In this document: piece after piece, positions 35,167 through 45,324 of the stretch
Numbering within the stretch: the stretch's first letter is position 1
How the letters are laid out: each line of letters opens with the position of its first letter
From: Altererythrobacter sp. Root672
GTDB lineage: Bacteria; Pseudomonadota; Alphaproteobacteria; Sphingomonadales; Sphingomonadaceae
NCBI RefSeq assembly: GCF_001427865.1
Contig: NZ_LMHH01000001.1
Location: forward strand, 62,001-126,000
Reading direction: 5' to 3'
Length of the DNA stretch: 64,000 bases
Notes under the pieces: model-generated
Database searches by the model: none
What the model saw: the letters and a program-made list of their open reading frames with translations, nothing else
Told to the model about the DNA's origin: nothing
Program-made: the position numbers and the translations under genes

Positions 35167-38100
35167 ATGACTACCGGAAAATTGAGTTTTGCGTTCGCGG
35201 TCTGCTGCGTGGCCGCGACGCCGGCCATGGCGGGTGAGGAGCTTCAGATTGGCCCCGCGCCGGACTGGGTCGAGGCCGTAGCGCAATTGCCCGGGGCGAC
35301 AGATGGCAACGAACTGCCCGCCCGCCTGGTGCTCATGGACAGCCAGGTCCGTTTCGAAGAAGGCGGCCAATCCAACTATACCGATCTGGCCATCAAGTTT
35401 CAGACGCCGGAAGGCCTGGCGGGTGGAAACCTTACGTTCGCCTGGCGGCCCGAAACGCAGGATCTAACGATCCACAAAGTGCTCATCCATCGCGGTGACG
35501 AGACGATTGACGTGCTCGCGTCCGGACAGACCTTCACCGTGCTGCGGCGCGAACAGAATCTCGAAATGGCGATGCTCGACGGCACCCTTACGGCGACGAT
35601 GTTTCCCGAAGGCTTGCAAGTGGGCGACGTCCTGGAGTTCGCTTCGACGGTGACCGACCGCGATCCGGTGACGGCGGGCCATGCCGAAGTCGCCGTCGGG
35701 CCACTCAACTTCCCTGTGGATCGGTTAAACGTCAAAGTCGAATGGCCGTTGGGGCGCCAAGTGAATCTCGCGCAAACCAAAGACCTCCCGGCCTGGCGGC
35801 GTTCGCGCAAGGACGGCGTGGAAACGGTCGAGTTCTCGCTTGAGGATATTGAACCGGTAGCCACCCCCCGGCTCGCGCCGATCCGCTACAACATGATCCG
35901 TTTCGCCGAGGCCACCGAGTATCGGTCGTGGGCGGACGTCGCGGCCTTGCAGATTCCCCTTTACGCCAAGGCCGCCAAGGTGCCTGCGACGGGCCCGCTG
36001 CGGGTTGAAGTAGAGCGCATCCGGGAAGCATCTCCTGATCCGGTCGCGCGCGCGGAAGCCGCGCTCAAGCTGGTGCAAGGTCGCATTCGCTACGTCGCGC
36101 TGGCCATGGGAAGCGGTGGCCTGGTGCCGACCGACGCGGAACAGACCTGGGCACGGCGTTATGGGGACTGCAAGGCGAAGACTGCGCTTCTGTTGGCGAT
36201 CCTTGGGGAGCTTGGGATCGAAGCCCAGGGAGTAGCTGTCAGTGTTGATGCTGGAGACATCGTCTCCAAGCGCATCCCATCGATCGGGGCGTTCAATCAC
36301 ATTCTCGTGCGGGCCAAGATCGGTGGACGGGACTATTGGCTGGACGGCACTCGGACTGGGGACACCGGCCTCGCGCGGCTGCAGGTGCCGGATTTTTCCT
36401 GGGGCCTGCCAATCGTCGAGCACGCCGAACTCGTGCGCATGGTCCCGGCCCCTCTCGCAGAGCCTGCCTCGGATCTGGCGATCCAGATGGACGCCAGCAA
36501 AGGCGTCCATTCGCCCGTTCCGACACACATCGAACTGACCTACCGTGGTGACACCGCGCTCGGCGTCAATCAGGATATGGCCAATTTCGTCGGCGACGCC
36601 CGGGACCGGACGCTACGCGAATTCTGGCGTCGCCGCTTCAACTTCATCACGCCAGAAAAGGTGGCCATGAAGTTCGACGAGTCGACTCAGCAGCTCTTGC
36701 TGACGCTCGAAGGGCAGGCCGCTCTCGACTGGAACGGTGCCTTTTATGAAACAGACGAGACCGGGCTCGGGTTCAAGGCGGACTTCAGCCGCGAAGCCGG
36801 ACCGGCGAAGGATGCGCCTTTTGCGGTAGGGCACCCCTTCTACACGCGTACCCGGCAGACGATCATTCTTCCTCCGGGCTTTGCCGGCCCGACAAGCCAG
36901 GACGTCAACGTCAACGAGGTTGTGGCCGGCGTCGAATACAAGCGCGCCACCACGTTCTCGGGCGACAGGCTTGTCATCGAAGCGAGCCAAAGAAGCATCG
37001 AAACGGAGTTCGCTGCGGCAGATGCTCCAAGGTTCCAGAAGCGCCTGCGCGAACTGGCGGACAACGCGGTCTATCTGAGAATTCCCAACAACTATGTGCC
37101 GACCGCGGCCGATCTGCAGGCCAGTCTCGATGATACCTCGGGCGATTCCGACGACCTTGTGGCACGGGCAAGTCTGCTCATGAATGCGAACAAAGCTGAC
37201 GAAGCCTTGGCTCTGCTCGATCGCGCGACCGACCTCGACGAAGGAGATGTCTGGGCCTGGGCGAATCGGGGCATCGCGTTGATCGACCTGAAGCGGCCCG
37301 ACGAAGCGGCGGCTTCGTTGGACAAGGCCGAAGCGATAGATCCGCGCAACCGGGTACTTCTCAACGCCCGTGGGCGACTGGCGGAAAGTTCGCGCGATTG
37401 GCAGGGCGCCGTCGATGCTTACACTAAAGCGTTGGAGGCCGATTCCACGAACGAGTTCGCCCGAACCCATCGCGCAAACATGTATCTTGGCCTGCAAAAG
37501 CCAGAGCTGGCGCTGGACGATGCCGCCATTGCTCTCAAGGCCAATCCAAAACTGACCCTCATGTACAGGCTGCGCATATTTCTCCTGACGCGGTGGGGGC
37601 GAAAGGAAGAGGCTGCGGACCAAATCGAAACCATGCTGGCTGCGCTACCGGACGATCCGTATGTGCTGGGCCTCGCTATCGACAGCTACAATGAATTGGA
37701 AATGAGGGAGAAGGCGCAAGCCTTGGCCGCGAACGCGCTTGAAGGGGAGCCTTCTGCGCTTCTCTATTTCAATCTCAGCAGGGGACGCGATCCTGCCGAT
37801 ACCGAGGCGCGCCTGTCGGATCTGAACAATGCACTCCGCCTCGATCCGAAGTTCGGGCCGGCCCTGATGGCCCGCGCCAACCTGCAGTTCTCCGAACGCC
37901 GCTACGATGAAGCCTTGGCCGACACGGATGCGATGCAGAAACTCGAGGTGGTGCCGCCCGAAGTGAACGTGCTGCGGGCCAATATCTTCACCCGCATGGA
38001 CCGCAAGGACGATGCTATCGCCGAAGCCACAGCCGTCGTCACCGCGCATCCGGACGAGCCTTGGGCCTATGCTGCGGCAGGCAAGATTTACAGCCACTTC

Positions 38101-38814
38101 AAGATGCGGGCGGAAGCAGTTGCAGCACTCGACCGAGCGATCGCGATGGAGCCCAACGGTGGGTACTACCTCGATCGCAGCCAGGTTCGTGAACCCACGG
38201 ACTGGGAAGGGCGGTTGGCCGATATCGACGCGCAGTTGCAGCGCATGCCAAATGACATGAATGCCCTTTTCACCAAAGCCGAGGTGCTCAACGAGCGGGA
38301 GGACTACTCAGGCGCGGCGGAAGTCTATTCGCTGGTGTTGAAGACGCAGGCCCCCAGCCCGGAAGTGCTCAACAGTCGCGGAATGGCCCTGTGGCGCAGC
38401 GGCCGGCGGGAAGAGGCCGAGGTGGACTTGGCCAGAGCCCGCGAACTGGCGAAAGACGCAAATGTACTCAATGGCATCTGCTATGCCAAAGCCGTGGCCA
38501 ATGTCGCACTCGACCGGGCACTCGAAGAGTGCGAGGCGTCGCTCCAATTGAAGCCAGACTTTGCCCCGATCCTCGATAGCCGCGGCACCGTCCTGCTGCG
38601 CCTTGGGCGACTGGACGAGGCAATTCGCGATTTCGACAGGGCGCTCGAGCAGGTGCCGAACATGGGGCAGTCCCGATACTTGCGTGCGGTCGCACGTTCG
38701 AAACAAGGCGATGCAGCAGGTGCCGCAAAGGACCTCGAGTTGGTTCGCAGGGATAGCCCGATGCTCATTGCCGAGATGGAGCGGCTTGGCTTCGCGGTGG
38801 TCGGAGACGAGTAA
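35167..38814 (+). CDS. DUF3857 / transglutaminase-like protein with C-terminal TPR array
   Basis: 1215 residues from the ATG at 35167 (GGGGGCGGGA upstream), starting with a signal peptide (LSFAFAVCCVAATPAMA). A DUF3857 beta-sandwich (about 40-260) precedes a transglutaminase-like core with a full triad: RYGDCKAKTALLLAIL (Cys335), GAFNHILVRAK (His378) and YWLDGTR (Asp393). From about residue 680 to the end come roughly a dozen tetratricopeptide-like repeats (ALALLDRATDLDEGDVWAWA and similar). DUF3857 proteins are periplasmic and of unknown function; the long TPR tail suggests scaffolding. It ends at a bidirectional hairpin shared with rimO. Confidence 0.87.
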   Translation: MTTGKLSFAFAVCCVAATPAMAGEELQIGPAPDWVEAVAQLPGATDGNELPARLVLMDSQVRFEEGGQSNYTDLAIKFQTPEGLAGGNLTFAWRPETQDLTIHKVLIHRGDETIDVLASGQTFTVLRREQNLEMAMLDGTLTATMFPEGLQVGDVLEFASTVTDRDPVTAGHAEVAVGPLNFPVDRLNVKVEWPLGRQVNLAQTKDLPAWRRSRKDGVETVEFSLEDIEPVATPRLAPIRYNMIRFAEATEYRSWADVAALQIPLYAKAAKVPATGPLRVEVERIREASPDPVARAEAALKLVQGRIRYVALAMGSGGLVPTDAEQTWARRYGDCKAKTALLLAILGELGIEAQGVAVSVDAGDIVSKRIPSIGAFNHILVRAKIGGRDYWLDGTRTGDTGLARLQVPDFSWGLPIVEHAELVRMVPAPLAEPASDLAIQMDASKGVHSPVPTHIELTYRGDTALGVNQDMANFVGDARDRTLREFWRRRFNFITPEKVAMKFDESTQQLLLTLEGQAALDWNGAFYETDETGLGFKADFSREAGPAKDAPFAVGHPFYTRTRQTIILPPGFAGPTSQDVNVNEVVAGVEYKRATTFSGDRLVIEASQRSIETEFAAADAPRFQKRLRELADNAVYLRIPNNYVPTAADLQASLDDTSGDSDDLVARASLLMNANKADEALALLDRATDLDEGDVWAWANRGIALIDLKRPDEAAASLDKAEAIDPRNRVLLNARGRLAESSRDWQGAVDAYTKALEADSTNEFARTHRANMYLGLQKPELALDDAAIALKANPKLTLMYRLRIFLLTRWGRKEEAADQIETMLAALPDDPYVLGLAIDSYNELEMREKAQALAANALEGEPSALLYFNLSRGRDPADTEARLSDLNNALRLDPKFGPALMARANLQFSERRYDEALADTDAMQKLEVVPPEVNVLRANIFTRMDRKDDAIAEATAVVTAHPDEPWAYAAAGKIYSHFKMRAEAVAALDRAIAMEPNGGYYLDRSQVREPTDWEGRLADIDAQLQRMPNDMNALFTKAEVLNEREDYSGAAEVYSLVLKTQAPSPEVLNSRGMALWRSGRREEAEVDLARARELAKDANVLNGICYAKAVANVALDRALEECEASLQLKPDFAPILDSRGTVLLRLGRLDEAIRDFDRALEQVPNMGQSRYLRAVARSKQGDAAGAAKDLELVRRDSPMLIAEMERLGFAVVGDE

Positions 38815-38840
38815 GGCGCGGCGCCCGTTGATGGCTCGAT

Positions 38841-38866
38841 CGACTGGAGCTCATAAGCTCCAGTCG
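38841..38866. terminator. Bidirectional hairpin between convergent genes
   Basis: CGACTGGAGCT, a CATA loop, then AGCTCCAGTCG make an 11-bp perfect stem between the ends of the TPR protein and rimO genes. There is no long T-run on either strand, but the position between convergent stops fits a shared terminator. Confidence 0.65.
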
Positions 38867-38873
38867 AATTGCC

Positions 38874-40265
38874 TCAGCCAATCACCCCGAACAGGTCGTG
38901 CGCGTCGGCGTCCTCTATCGTGACCTGGACGATGTCGCCTTGCGCCAAAGTGGCGGGCACGTTGCGCAAGTACACGGCACCGTCGATCTCCGGCGCGTCG
39001 GCCTGGCTGCGGCCGGTGGCGCCGATGTCGCCGTCCTCGTCGGGCTCGCCGACTTCGTCGATGATTACCGGCAGCGTGCGGCCGATTTTCGCCTGGAGCT
39101 TGGCGGCGCTGATCCGCTCGGTCACGGCCATGATCCGGGCGTAGCGTTCTTCCTTGATCGCTTCAGGCACCTGGTCCGGCAAGTCGTTGGCAGCTGCGCC
39201 GGCCACCGGTTCGAAGCGGAACGCTCCGACGCGGTCGAGCTGGGCGTGGTCGAGCCAGTCGAGCAGGTATTCGAAGTCTTCCTCAGTCTCTCCCGGGAAG
39301 CCGACGACGAAGCTGCTGCGGATGGTGAGGTCGGGCACGATCTGGCGCCAGGCCTTGATCCGTTCGAGCACCTTGGCCTCGTTGGCCGGGCGCTTCATCG
39401 CCTTGAGCACCTTGGGGCTCGCGTGCTGGAACGGGATGTCGAGGTACGGCGTCAGCAGCCCTTCCGCCATCAGCGGGATGACCGCGTCGACGTGGGGGTA
39501 GGGGTAGACGTAGTGCATGCGCACCCAGGGCGTTTCGCCCTGTGGGGTGCGCAGCTGGCCGAGCTCGCGAGCGAGGTCGGTCATGTGGGCGCGGACCAGT
39601 TGGCCCTTCCACATCTGCTCCTGGTGGCGGGTGTCGACGCCATAGGCGCTGGTGTCCTGGCTGATCACCAGCAGCTCCTTGGTGCCGGCCGCGACCAGCT
39701 TCTCCGCCTCGCGCAGCACGGCATCGATCCGGCGGCTGGCGAGCTTTCCGCGCAGCTGGGGGATGATGCAGAACGCGCAGGAGTGGTTACAGCCCTCGGA
39801 GATCTTGAGGTAGCTGTAGTGGCGCGGGGTGAGCTTGATGCCGCCTTCATCCGGCTGGGGGATCAGGTCGACGTATGGGCCCTGGGTCGGCGGCGCGGCT
39901 TCGTGGACGGCTTCGACGACCTGTTCGTACTGGTGGGCGCCGGTGACGGCGAGCACTTCGGGGAAGCGGGCGCGGATCACGTCGGCTTCGTCACCCATGC
40001 AGCCGGTCACGATCACGCGGCCGTTTTCGGCAATGGCTTCGCCGATCGCCTCGAGGCTTTCTTCCTTGGCGGAATCGAGGAAGCCGCAAGTGTTGACCAC
40101 GACCACATCGGCACCCTGGTAATCGGGGCTCATGGCATAGCCATCGGCGCGCAGGCGCGTGAGGATGCGCTCGGAATCGACTAGGGCCTTGGGGCAGCCA
40201 AGGCTGACCATGCCGATCTTCTTCGCCTCCGGTATGGAGCGAACGTCTGAGGTTGCTGATGCCAC
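38874..40265 (-). CDS. rimO: Ribosomal protein S12 methylthiotransferase RimO
   Basis: 463 residues. The N-terminal UPF0004 domain has three cluster cysteines ([36 protein letters not shown]). The radical-SAM motif [15 protein letters not shown] (CxxxCxxC) is central, and a C-terminal TRAM domain follows. RimO methylthiolates Asp88 of ribosomal protein S12. The start given is a GTG with a weak upstream site, so it may begin slightly downstream. Confidence 0.95.
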   Translation of the reverse strand: MASATSDVRSIPEAKKIGMVSLGCPKALVDSERILTRLRADGYAMSPDYQGADVVVVNTCGFLDSAKEESLEAIGEAIAENGRVIVTGCMGDEADVIRARFPEVLAVTGAHQYEQVVEAVHEAAPPTQGPYVDLIPQPDEGGIKLTPRHYSYLKISEGCNHSCAFCIIPQLRGKLASRRIDAVLREAEKLVAAGTKELLVISQDTSAYGVDTRHQEQMWKGQLVRAHMTDLARELGQLRTPQGETPWVRMHYVYPYPHVDAVIPLMAEGLLTPYLDIPFQHASPKVLKAMKRPANEAKVLERIKAWRQIVPDLTIRSSFVVGFPGETEEDFEYLLDWLDHAQLDRVGAFRFEPVAGAAANDLPDQVPEAIKEERYARIMAVTERISAAKLQAKIGRTLPVIIDEVGEPDEDGDIGATGRSQADAPEIDGAVYLRNVPATLAQGDIVQVTIEDADAHDLFGVIG

Positions 40266-40371
40266 GATGGGCGCGCCCCTACACCCAAACCGCGGTTTGC
40301 GCTAGGGTTGTCCGGGACGCGGCGCTCAAGCAGCCGAAAGGCGGTCGCGCGACCTTGAAGGGGAGGGACTT

Positions 40372-40788
40372 ATGGGACCTGTGAATTGGCTGGCCGTCGT
40401 GCTCGGCGCCGTGGCGTTCTTCGCGGTTGGGGCGGTCTGGTACAGCTTCCTGTTCAGCAAGGCGTGGCAGCGCGAAGTCGGCATGGGCGCGCCCGAAATT
40501 GAAGCGGCTAGAGCCAAGGGCGCCAGTCACTTCGTCAAGATCATGGGCCTGACCCTGGTGCTGGAACTGATCGTGTCGTGGATGCTGGGGCACCTGGTCG
40601 CCCGGACCAGTCCCTCGCCGCACGTGATCATGATGTTCGCGTTCGGGTTCGGCGCCTTTCTCATGACGCCGGCGATCGGGATCAACTACCTCTACCAGAA
40701 CCGTTCGCTGAAGCTGTTCCTGATCGACGCCGGCCACTTCATCGTCGGCACGGCGGCGATGGGCGCGGTTCACGTGCTGCTGAGCTAG
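40372..40788 (+). CDS. DUF1761 family membrane protein
   Basis: 138 residues with four transmembrane segments. NWLAVVLGAVAFFAVGAVWYSFLFSKAWQRE at the N-terminus is diagnostic of DUF1761, and GINYLYQNRSLKLFLIDAGH follows near the end. The family is of unknown function. The ATG has GGGGAGGGA eight bases upstream. Its end overlaps the convergent K+ channel gene by 4 nt. Confidence 0.88.
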   Translation: MGPVNWLAVVLGAVAFFAVGAVWYSFLFSKAWQREVGMGAPEIEAARAKGASHFVKIMGLTLVLELIVSWMLGHLVARTSPSPHVIMMFAFGFGAFLMTPAIGINYLYQNRSLKLFLIDAGHFIVGTAAMGAVHVLLS

Positions 40789-41870
40789 ACGGGGTCCGTT
40801 TCGCACTCGGTCGCTTCGGTCGGCTTGATCTCGACCACGAGGTCTCCGGCCTGGAGCGATCGCGCCTCGGCCTCCCAGAAGCCGTAGGGCTTGCCATCGC
40901 GATAGAGCCGCAGGCCCTGGCCGCCAGTGGCGAGGTCGTGGAGCGACTTGCCGATCTCCTCGGGCTGCACCGGCCGTTCGACCAACTGGACCTTGCCGCT
41001 GACCGAGGCGAGGTCGGCGAGATATTCGGCCACATGCGCGCCTTGCGAACTCCCCGCGAGCAGCAGCCCGGTGAAGCGCACGGGATTGATCACATTGTCG
41101 GCCCCGGCCTGGATCGCCAGGACCTCGTTGTCGGTGGCGCGGATGACGACGCTGATCGGCACGCCCGGCGCGAGGTGGCGGGCGGTCAGCACGATCAGGA
41201 TCGAGGCGTCATCTCGCCCGGCTGACACCAGCACGGAGCGCGCCTTGGCGATCTGCACGGCGATGAGATGCTCGTCGCGCGTGGCATCGGCCTCGATCAC
41301 GTTGCAGCCGAGTTCCTCTGCAGCCTCAAGCCGTTCGGGATCGGTGTCCATCACCACGATGCAATTCGCCTCGGTACCCCGCGCGATCAGTTCAGCCACC
41401 GCTTCGGCGCCGGAGATGCCGTAGCCCAGCACGACGATGTGGTCCGAAAGCTGTTCCTGGATGCGAGCCATGCGCCATTTCTCCCAACCATGCTTGATGA
41501 CGAAATTATATGCCGCGCCGACGAAGATGAAGAGCACCGCCACGCGGATCGGCGTGACGATCACCGCCTCTACTAGTCGAGCACTGTTGCTGACCGGGGC
41601 GATGTCGCCAAACCCGGTCGTGGTGATCGAGATCATCGTGAAATAGAACACGTCGAGGAAGCTGACCTGGCCGTCGTGGCTGTCCTTCAGGCCGTCGCGG
41701 CCGATCCAGTGGATCAGCACCACGATGAACACCAGGGCGAGCGCAGCGCCGAGACGCAGGCCGGCATCGGCCCAGACCGGGACTTTGACCGCCCGGCGCA
41801 GCGGAGTGAACTTGCGGGCCCTGACCGACTGAGTGTGTTTCTGCTCCGTCGGGTTGGGCCGCTCGATCAT
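40785..41870 (-). CDS. Two-TM potassium channel with RCK (TrkA-N/TrkA-C) domain
   Basis: 361 residues. Two membrane helices (about 38-58 and 100-124) flank a pore loop with the filter TTTGFGD (83-89), where most K+ channels have T-V-G-Y-G-D. A cytosolic Rossmann RCK domain (IVVLGYGISGAEAVAEL, about 145 onward) binds nucleotide, and a TrkA-C-like domain ends it. The start at 41870 overlaps the surE stop as ATGA, so translation is probably coupled. It occupies the place pcm often holds after surE. Confidence 0.9.
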   Translation of the reverse strand: MIERPNPTEQKHTQSVRARKFTPLRRAVKVPVWADAGLRLGAALALVFIVVLIHWIGRDGLKDSHDGQVSFLDVFYFTMISITTTGFGDIAPVSNSARLVEAVIVTPIRVAVLFIFVGAAYNFVIKHGWEKWRMARIQEQLSDHIVVLGYGISGAEAVAELIARGTEANCIVVMDTDPERLEAAEELGCNVIEADATRDEHLIAVQIAKARSVLVSAGRDDASILIVLTARHLAPGVPISVVIRATDNEVLAIQAGADNVINPVRFTGLLLAGSSQGAHVAEYLADLASVSGKVQLVERPVQPEEIGKSLHDLATGGQGLRLYRDGKPYGFWEAEARSLQAGDLVVEIKPTEATECETDPV

Positions 41871-42622
41871 GCCGCGTAGCTCTCCGCCAGCGAACCGAGG
41901 GAGGCGTGGTGGGTAAGGTCGACGTGAAGCGGGGTGACCGAGACATATCCCTCCGCCACCGCTTCGAGGTCCGTGCCGTGGTCCAAGGTATGTTCGATGT
42001 CCTCGAGTCCGAACCAGTAGTAAGGCCGCCCGCGCGGGTCCGTCCCTTCTAGCAGCAGGCCGCGAGCGTAGTCGTGGAAGCCTTGCCGCACCACGCGAAT
42101 ACCCTTCACGTCCGCAGCGGCCCGTGCCGGGAAGTTGACGTTGATCACGGTCCGCTTGGCCATCTGCAAGTCGAGCAGCGGGGCGAGGACTTTCTCCGCC
42201 CATGCTTCAGCCGCCGCAAAGCCGTGGCCCGCGTCGCGCATGGCCTGGCTCAGCGCCACCGCCGGAATGCCGGCGAGCGCCGCTTCCATCGCCGCGGAGA
42301 TCGTGCCCGAATAGGTCACGTCGTCGGCCAGGTTCTCGCCATTGTTGACCCCGGAGATCACCAGGTCCGGTGGGCGATCGGGGAACAGCTTGCGCAGCGC
42401 CAGGTTCACCGAGTCCGTCGGCGTGCCCGTCACCGAATAACGCTGCTTGCCGTGCTCGCGCAGCCTGACCGGCAGGTGCAGCGTCAGCGAGTGTCCCGCG
42501 CCGGAGTTCTCCTCTGTCGGGGCGCAGACCCAGACATCGTCCGACAGCTTGCGGGCGATCGCCTCCAGCACCTCGAACCCCGGAGCATTGATGCCGTCGT
42601 CGTTGGTGAGGAGGATGCGCAT
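41867..42622 (-). CDS. surE: 5'/3'-nucleotidase SurE
   Basis: 251 residues starting [19 protein letters not shown], with the metal-binding NDDG motif. SGVNNGENLADDVTYSGTISAAMEAAL and an SVTPLHVDLT C-terminal strand are family hallmarks. SurE dephosphorylates nucleoside monophosphates and is linked to stationary-phase survival. The start at 42622 overlaps the serS stop by one base (TGATG). Confidence 0.95.
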   Translation of the reverse strand: MRILLTNDDGINAPGFEVLEAIARKLSDDVWVCAPTEENSGAGHSLTLHLPVRLREHGKQRYSVTGTPTDSVNLALRKLFPDRPPDLVISGVNNGENLADDVTYSGTISAAMEAALAGIPAVALSQAMRDAGHGFAAAEAWAEKVLAPLLDLQMAKRTVINVNFPARAAADVKGIRVVRQGFHDYARGLLLEGTDPRGRPYYWFGLEDIEHTLDHGTDLEAVAEGYVSVTPLHVDLTHHASLGSLAESYAA

Positions 42623-43902
42623 CAGGCTGCCGGGACGAGCTTGTCGATCCCACCCATGTAGGCCGTGAGCGCGGCAGGAACGGAGACCGATCCGTCTTCC
42701 TGCTGGTAGTTCTCCAGCACCGCGACCAACGTCCGGCCGACGGCGAGGCCCGAGCCGTTGAGGGTGTGCACGAAGGCAGTGCCCTTCTGCCCCTCCGGCC
42801 GGTAGCGCGCGTTCATGCGCCGCGCCTGGTAATCGCCGCACCAGCTGATCGAGCTGATCTCGCGATAGGCGTTCTGGCCCGGCAGCCAGACTTCGAGGTC
42901 GAAAGTCTTCTTCGCCCCCGCGCCCATGTCGCCCGCGCAGAGCAGCATCTTGCGATAGGGCAGGCCAAGGGTTTCGAGAATCGCCTCGGCGGATTCGACC
43001 ATGTGCCCGTGTTCAGCCTGCCAGTCTTCGGGACGGCAAATCGTGACCAGCTCGACCTTTTCGAACTGGTGCTGGCGGATGAACCCTCGCGTGTCCTTGC
43101 CCGCCGCGCCGGCTTCCGAACGGAAGCACGGGGTGAGGGCGGTGAGGCGGATCGGCTGCGACAGGTCGTCGAGGATCTGTTCGCGCACCGAGTTGGTCAG
43201 GCTGACCTCGGCGGTCGGGATCAGCCAGCGGCCATCGGTAGTGCGGAACAAGTCGTCAGCGAATTTGGGCAGCTGTCCGGTGCCGTAGACGGTTTCGTCA
43301 CGCACCAAGAGCGGCGGGACGCACTCGACATAACCCCTTTGGGCAGTGTGAAAGTCGAGCATGAACTGGGCCAGCGCCCGGTGCAGCCGCGCCATCTGTC
43401 CGCGCAGGAAGGCGAAGCGTGCGCCGCTCATGGCGGTGGCGGTCTCGAAATCGAGCCCGAGGATCGGACCGAGGTCGGCGTGTTCCTTCGGTTCGAAGGC
43501 GAAGGTGCGCTGTTCGCCCCACCGCGCCACTTCGAGGTTGGCGGTCTCGTCATCGCCCTCGGGTACTTCTTCGGCCGGGATGTTGGGCAGGGCGGCGAGC
43601 ACGGCATCGAGTTCGACACCGAGGGCGCGGTCTTCTTCCTCCAGCGCGGGCAGGGTGTCCTTGAGCTGTGCCACTTCGGCCTTGAGCGCTTCTGCCGTGG
43701 CGGTGTCGCCCTTGCCCATGGCGGCGCCGATCGCCTTCGAGGCTTCGTTACGCCGAGCCTGGGACTCCTGCACCCGCGTGGTTACCGAGCGGCGACGTTC
43801 ATCGAGCTCGAGAATGCGGGCCGCAACGGGCTCCGTTCCACGCCGGGCAAGTCCGGCATCGAAAGCCTGCGGGTTTTCGCGAATGGCGCGTAGATCATGC
43901 AT
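42622..43902 (-). CDS. serS: Seryl-tRNA synthetase
   Basis: 426 residues. An N-terminal coiled-coil arm (about 30-100) precedes the class II catalytic core. Motif 2 is [28 protein letters not shown] and motif 3 is [19 protein letters not shown]. It charges tRNA-Ser. It is the first gene of the serS-surE-channel run, and the gap to the divergent glycosyltransferase holds its promoter. Confidence 0.96.
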   Translation of the reverse strand: MHDLRAIRENPQAFDAGLARRGTEPVAARILELDERRRSVTTRVQESQARRNEASKAIGAAMGKGDTATAEALKAEVAQLKDTLPALEEEDRALGVELDAVLAALPNIPAEEVPEGDDETANLEVARWGEQRTFAFEPKEHADLGPILGLDFETATAMSGARFAFLRGQMARLHRALAQFMLDFHTAQRGYVECVPPLLVRDETVYGTGQLPKFADDLFRTTDGRWLIPTAEVSLTNSVREQILDDLSQPIRLTALTPCFRSEAGAAGKDTRGFIRQHQFEKVELVTICRPEDWQAEHGHMVESAEAILETLGLPYRKMLLCAGDMGAGAKKTFDLEVWLPGQNAYREISSISWCGDYQARRMNARYRPEGQKGTAFVHTLNGSGLAVGRTLVAVLENYQQEDGSVSVPAALTAYMGGIDKLVPAA

Positions 43903-44025
43903 GGCCGCGGCCTATGCCCCTTGGCCCCGGATATTGTCCAGTGTCGAGCGAGTTTCGAACGCTGAACGCAAGGGCAATACCCCTCGGGCCTAATCCCTTC
44001 GCCCATTTGAATTAGCGAAAAGGCT

Positions 44026-45324
44026 ATGTCAGTCTTTGACCTGGGGGTGACATTACAAGGGGCGACTGCTGTTCAAGTTGGGGCGTCAGTGAAAGGCCAG
44101 GCAGGGCTGTCGGGAGGTGTCGCGGGCGACCCTGCTCGGGCTGGTGCACGAGGCCATGTTGCGTTCGCCTTGCCAGGTCTGGGAGCGGGCGGGGCGGAGC
44201 GCGTCGTCAGCATCATCGCCAACGCCATGGTGAAGCGCGGATGGCGCGTAACGGTCCTGGCCTTCGACGAACCGGCGTCGCGTTCCTACTACGAGTATGA
44301 CCCGGCGGTAGAGATCGTCAGCCTTGGCTATGCGCCTGCCCGGCGACCGGCGATCGAACGGACCCTGCGCACGGTTACGCGTATTCACGTTCTGCGGCGG
44401 GCGCTGGAGCGCCTGCATCCCGACGTGGTCCTGAGCTTCCTCACCCGCACCAACGTAGTCGCCTTGCTCGCTACCATCGGCATGGACATTCCGGTGGTCG
44501 TCTCTGAACGCAACAACCCGGAAGTCCAGAACTTCGGCCGGATCTGGTCGGTCCTGCGCTCCAAGCTCTATCCGTCGGCGTTCGGCCTCGTGACGATGAC
44601 GGCCGACGCCATGGACTTCTTTCCCGAGAAGATGCGGCGCCGTGGATGGGTGATCCCCAATCCGGTCATGCCTCCCGCCGTACAAGTCCCGGCCCAACCT
44701 TCCGCCACCAAGACCGTGGTGGCCGTGGGCCGGTTGGTCCAGCAAAAGGGCTTCGACTTGCTGTTGCGGGCTTTTGCCAGGATTGCCGCCAGCCATCCTG
44801 ACTGGAACCTCGTGATCTGGGGCGAAGGCGAAGAGCGCGCCGCGCTGGAGCAGGAAATCGTCCGGCTCGGCCTCGAAGATCGGGCCAGCTTGCCGGGCAT
44901 CACCGCGCAGCCCGGAGGCTGGGCGAGCGGCGCAGACCTGTTCGTCATGTCATCGCGCTACGAAGGCTGGGGCAACGTCCTGCTCGAAGCGCTCGCCGCC
45001 GGCATTCCCTCGATCACGTTCGACTGTCCGTGGGGCCCGCGCGAGATGGTCAAGGACGGCGTCAACGGGCTGCTGGTCCGGGCAGAAGAGGTCCCTGCGC
45101 TGGCTGCCGCCCTCTCCAAGATGATGGATGACCCCGCCTTGCGGGAACGCCTGGCGACCGAGGCGCGACGTTCGGCTGAACGCTTCACGCCGGGTCCGAT
45201 CGTGACCGCGTGGGAACAGACCGCGGAGGCCGCGATTGCGGGCAAGCGCTTACGCCAGAACGAGTCGCAGGACTTAGGCCTGGTGGGCGCGGCAGGGATT
45301 GAACCTGCGACCCCACCCGTGTGA
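44026..45324 (+). CDS. Glycosyltransferase family 4 protein
   Basis: 432 residues in a GT-B fold. FALPGLGAGGAERVVSIIAN near the N-terminus is the GT4 acceptor-domain glycine loop. The donor domain has VVAVGRLVQQKGFDLLLRAF, VIWGEGEERAALEQEI and the Glu motif RYEGWGNVLLEALAAGIPSI. It probably transfers a sugar to a cell-surface glycan or lipid. The last 15 or so residues (VGAAGIEPATPPV) are encoded by the antisense of a tRNA-Val fragment, so the native end may be just before it. Confidence 0.87.
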   Translation: MSVFDLGVTLQGATAVQVGASVKGQAGLSGGVAGDPARAGARGHVAFALPGLGAGGAERVVSIIANAMVKRGWRVTVLAFDEPASRSYYEYDPAVEIVSLGYAPARRPAIERTLRTVTRIHVLRRALERLHPDVVLSFLTRTNVVALLATIGMDIPVVVSERNNPEVQNFGRIWSVLRSKLYPSAFGLVTMTADAMDFFPEKMRRRGWVIPNPVMPPAVQVPAQPSATKTVVAVGRLVQQKGFDLLLRAFARIAASHPDWNLVIWGEGEERAALEQEIVRLGLEDRASLPGITAQPGGWASGADLFVMSSRYEGWGNVLLEALAAGIPSITFDCPWGPREMVKDGVNGLLVRAEEVPALAAALSKMMDDPALRERLATEARRSAERFTPGPIVTAWEQTAEAAIAGKRLRQNESQDLGLVGAAGIEPATPPV

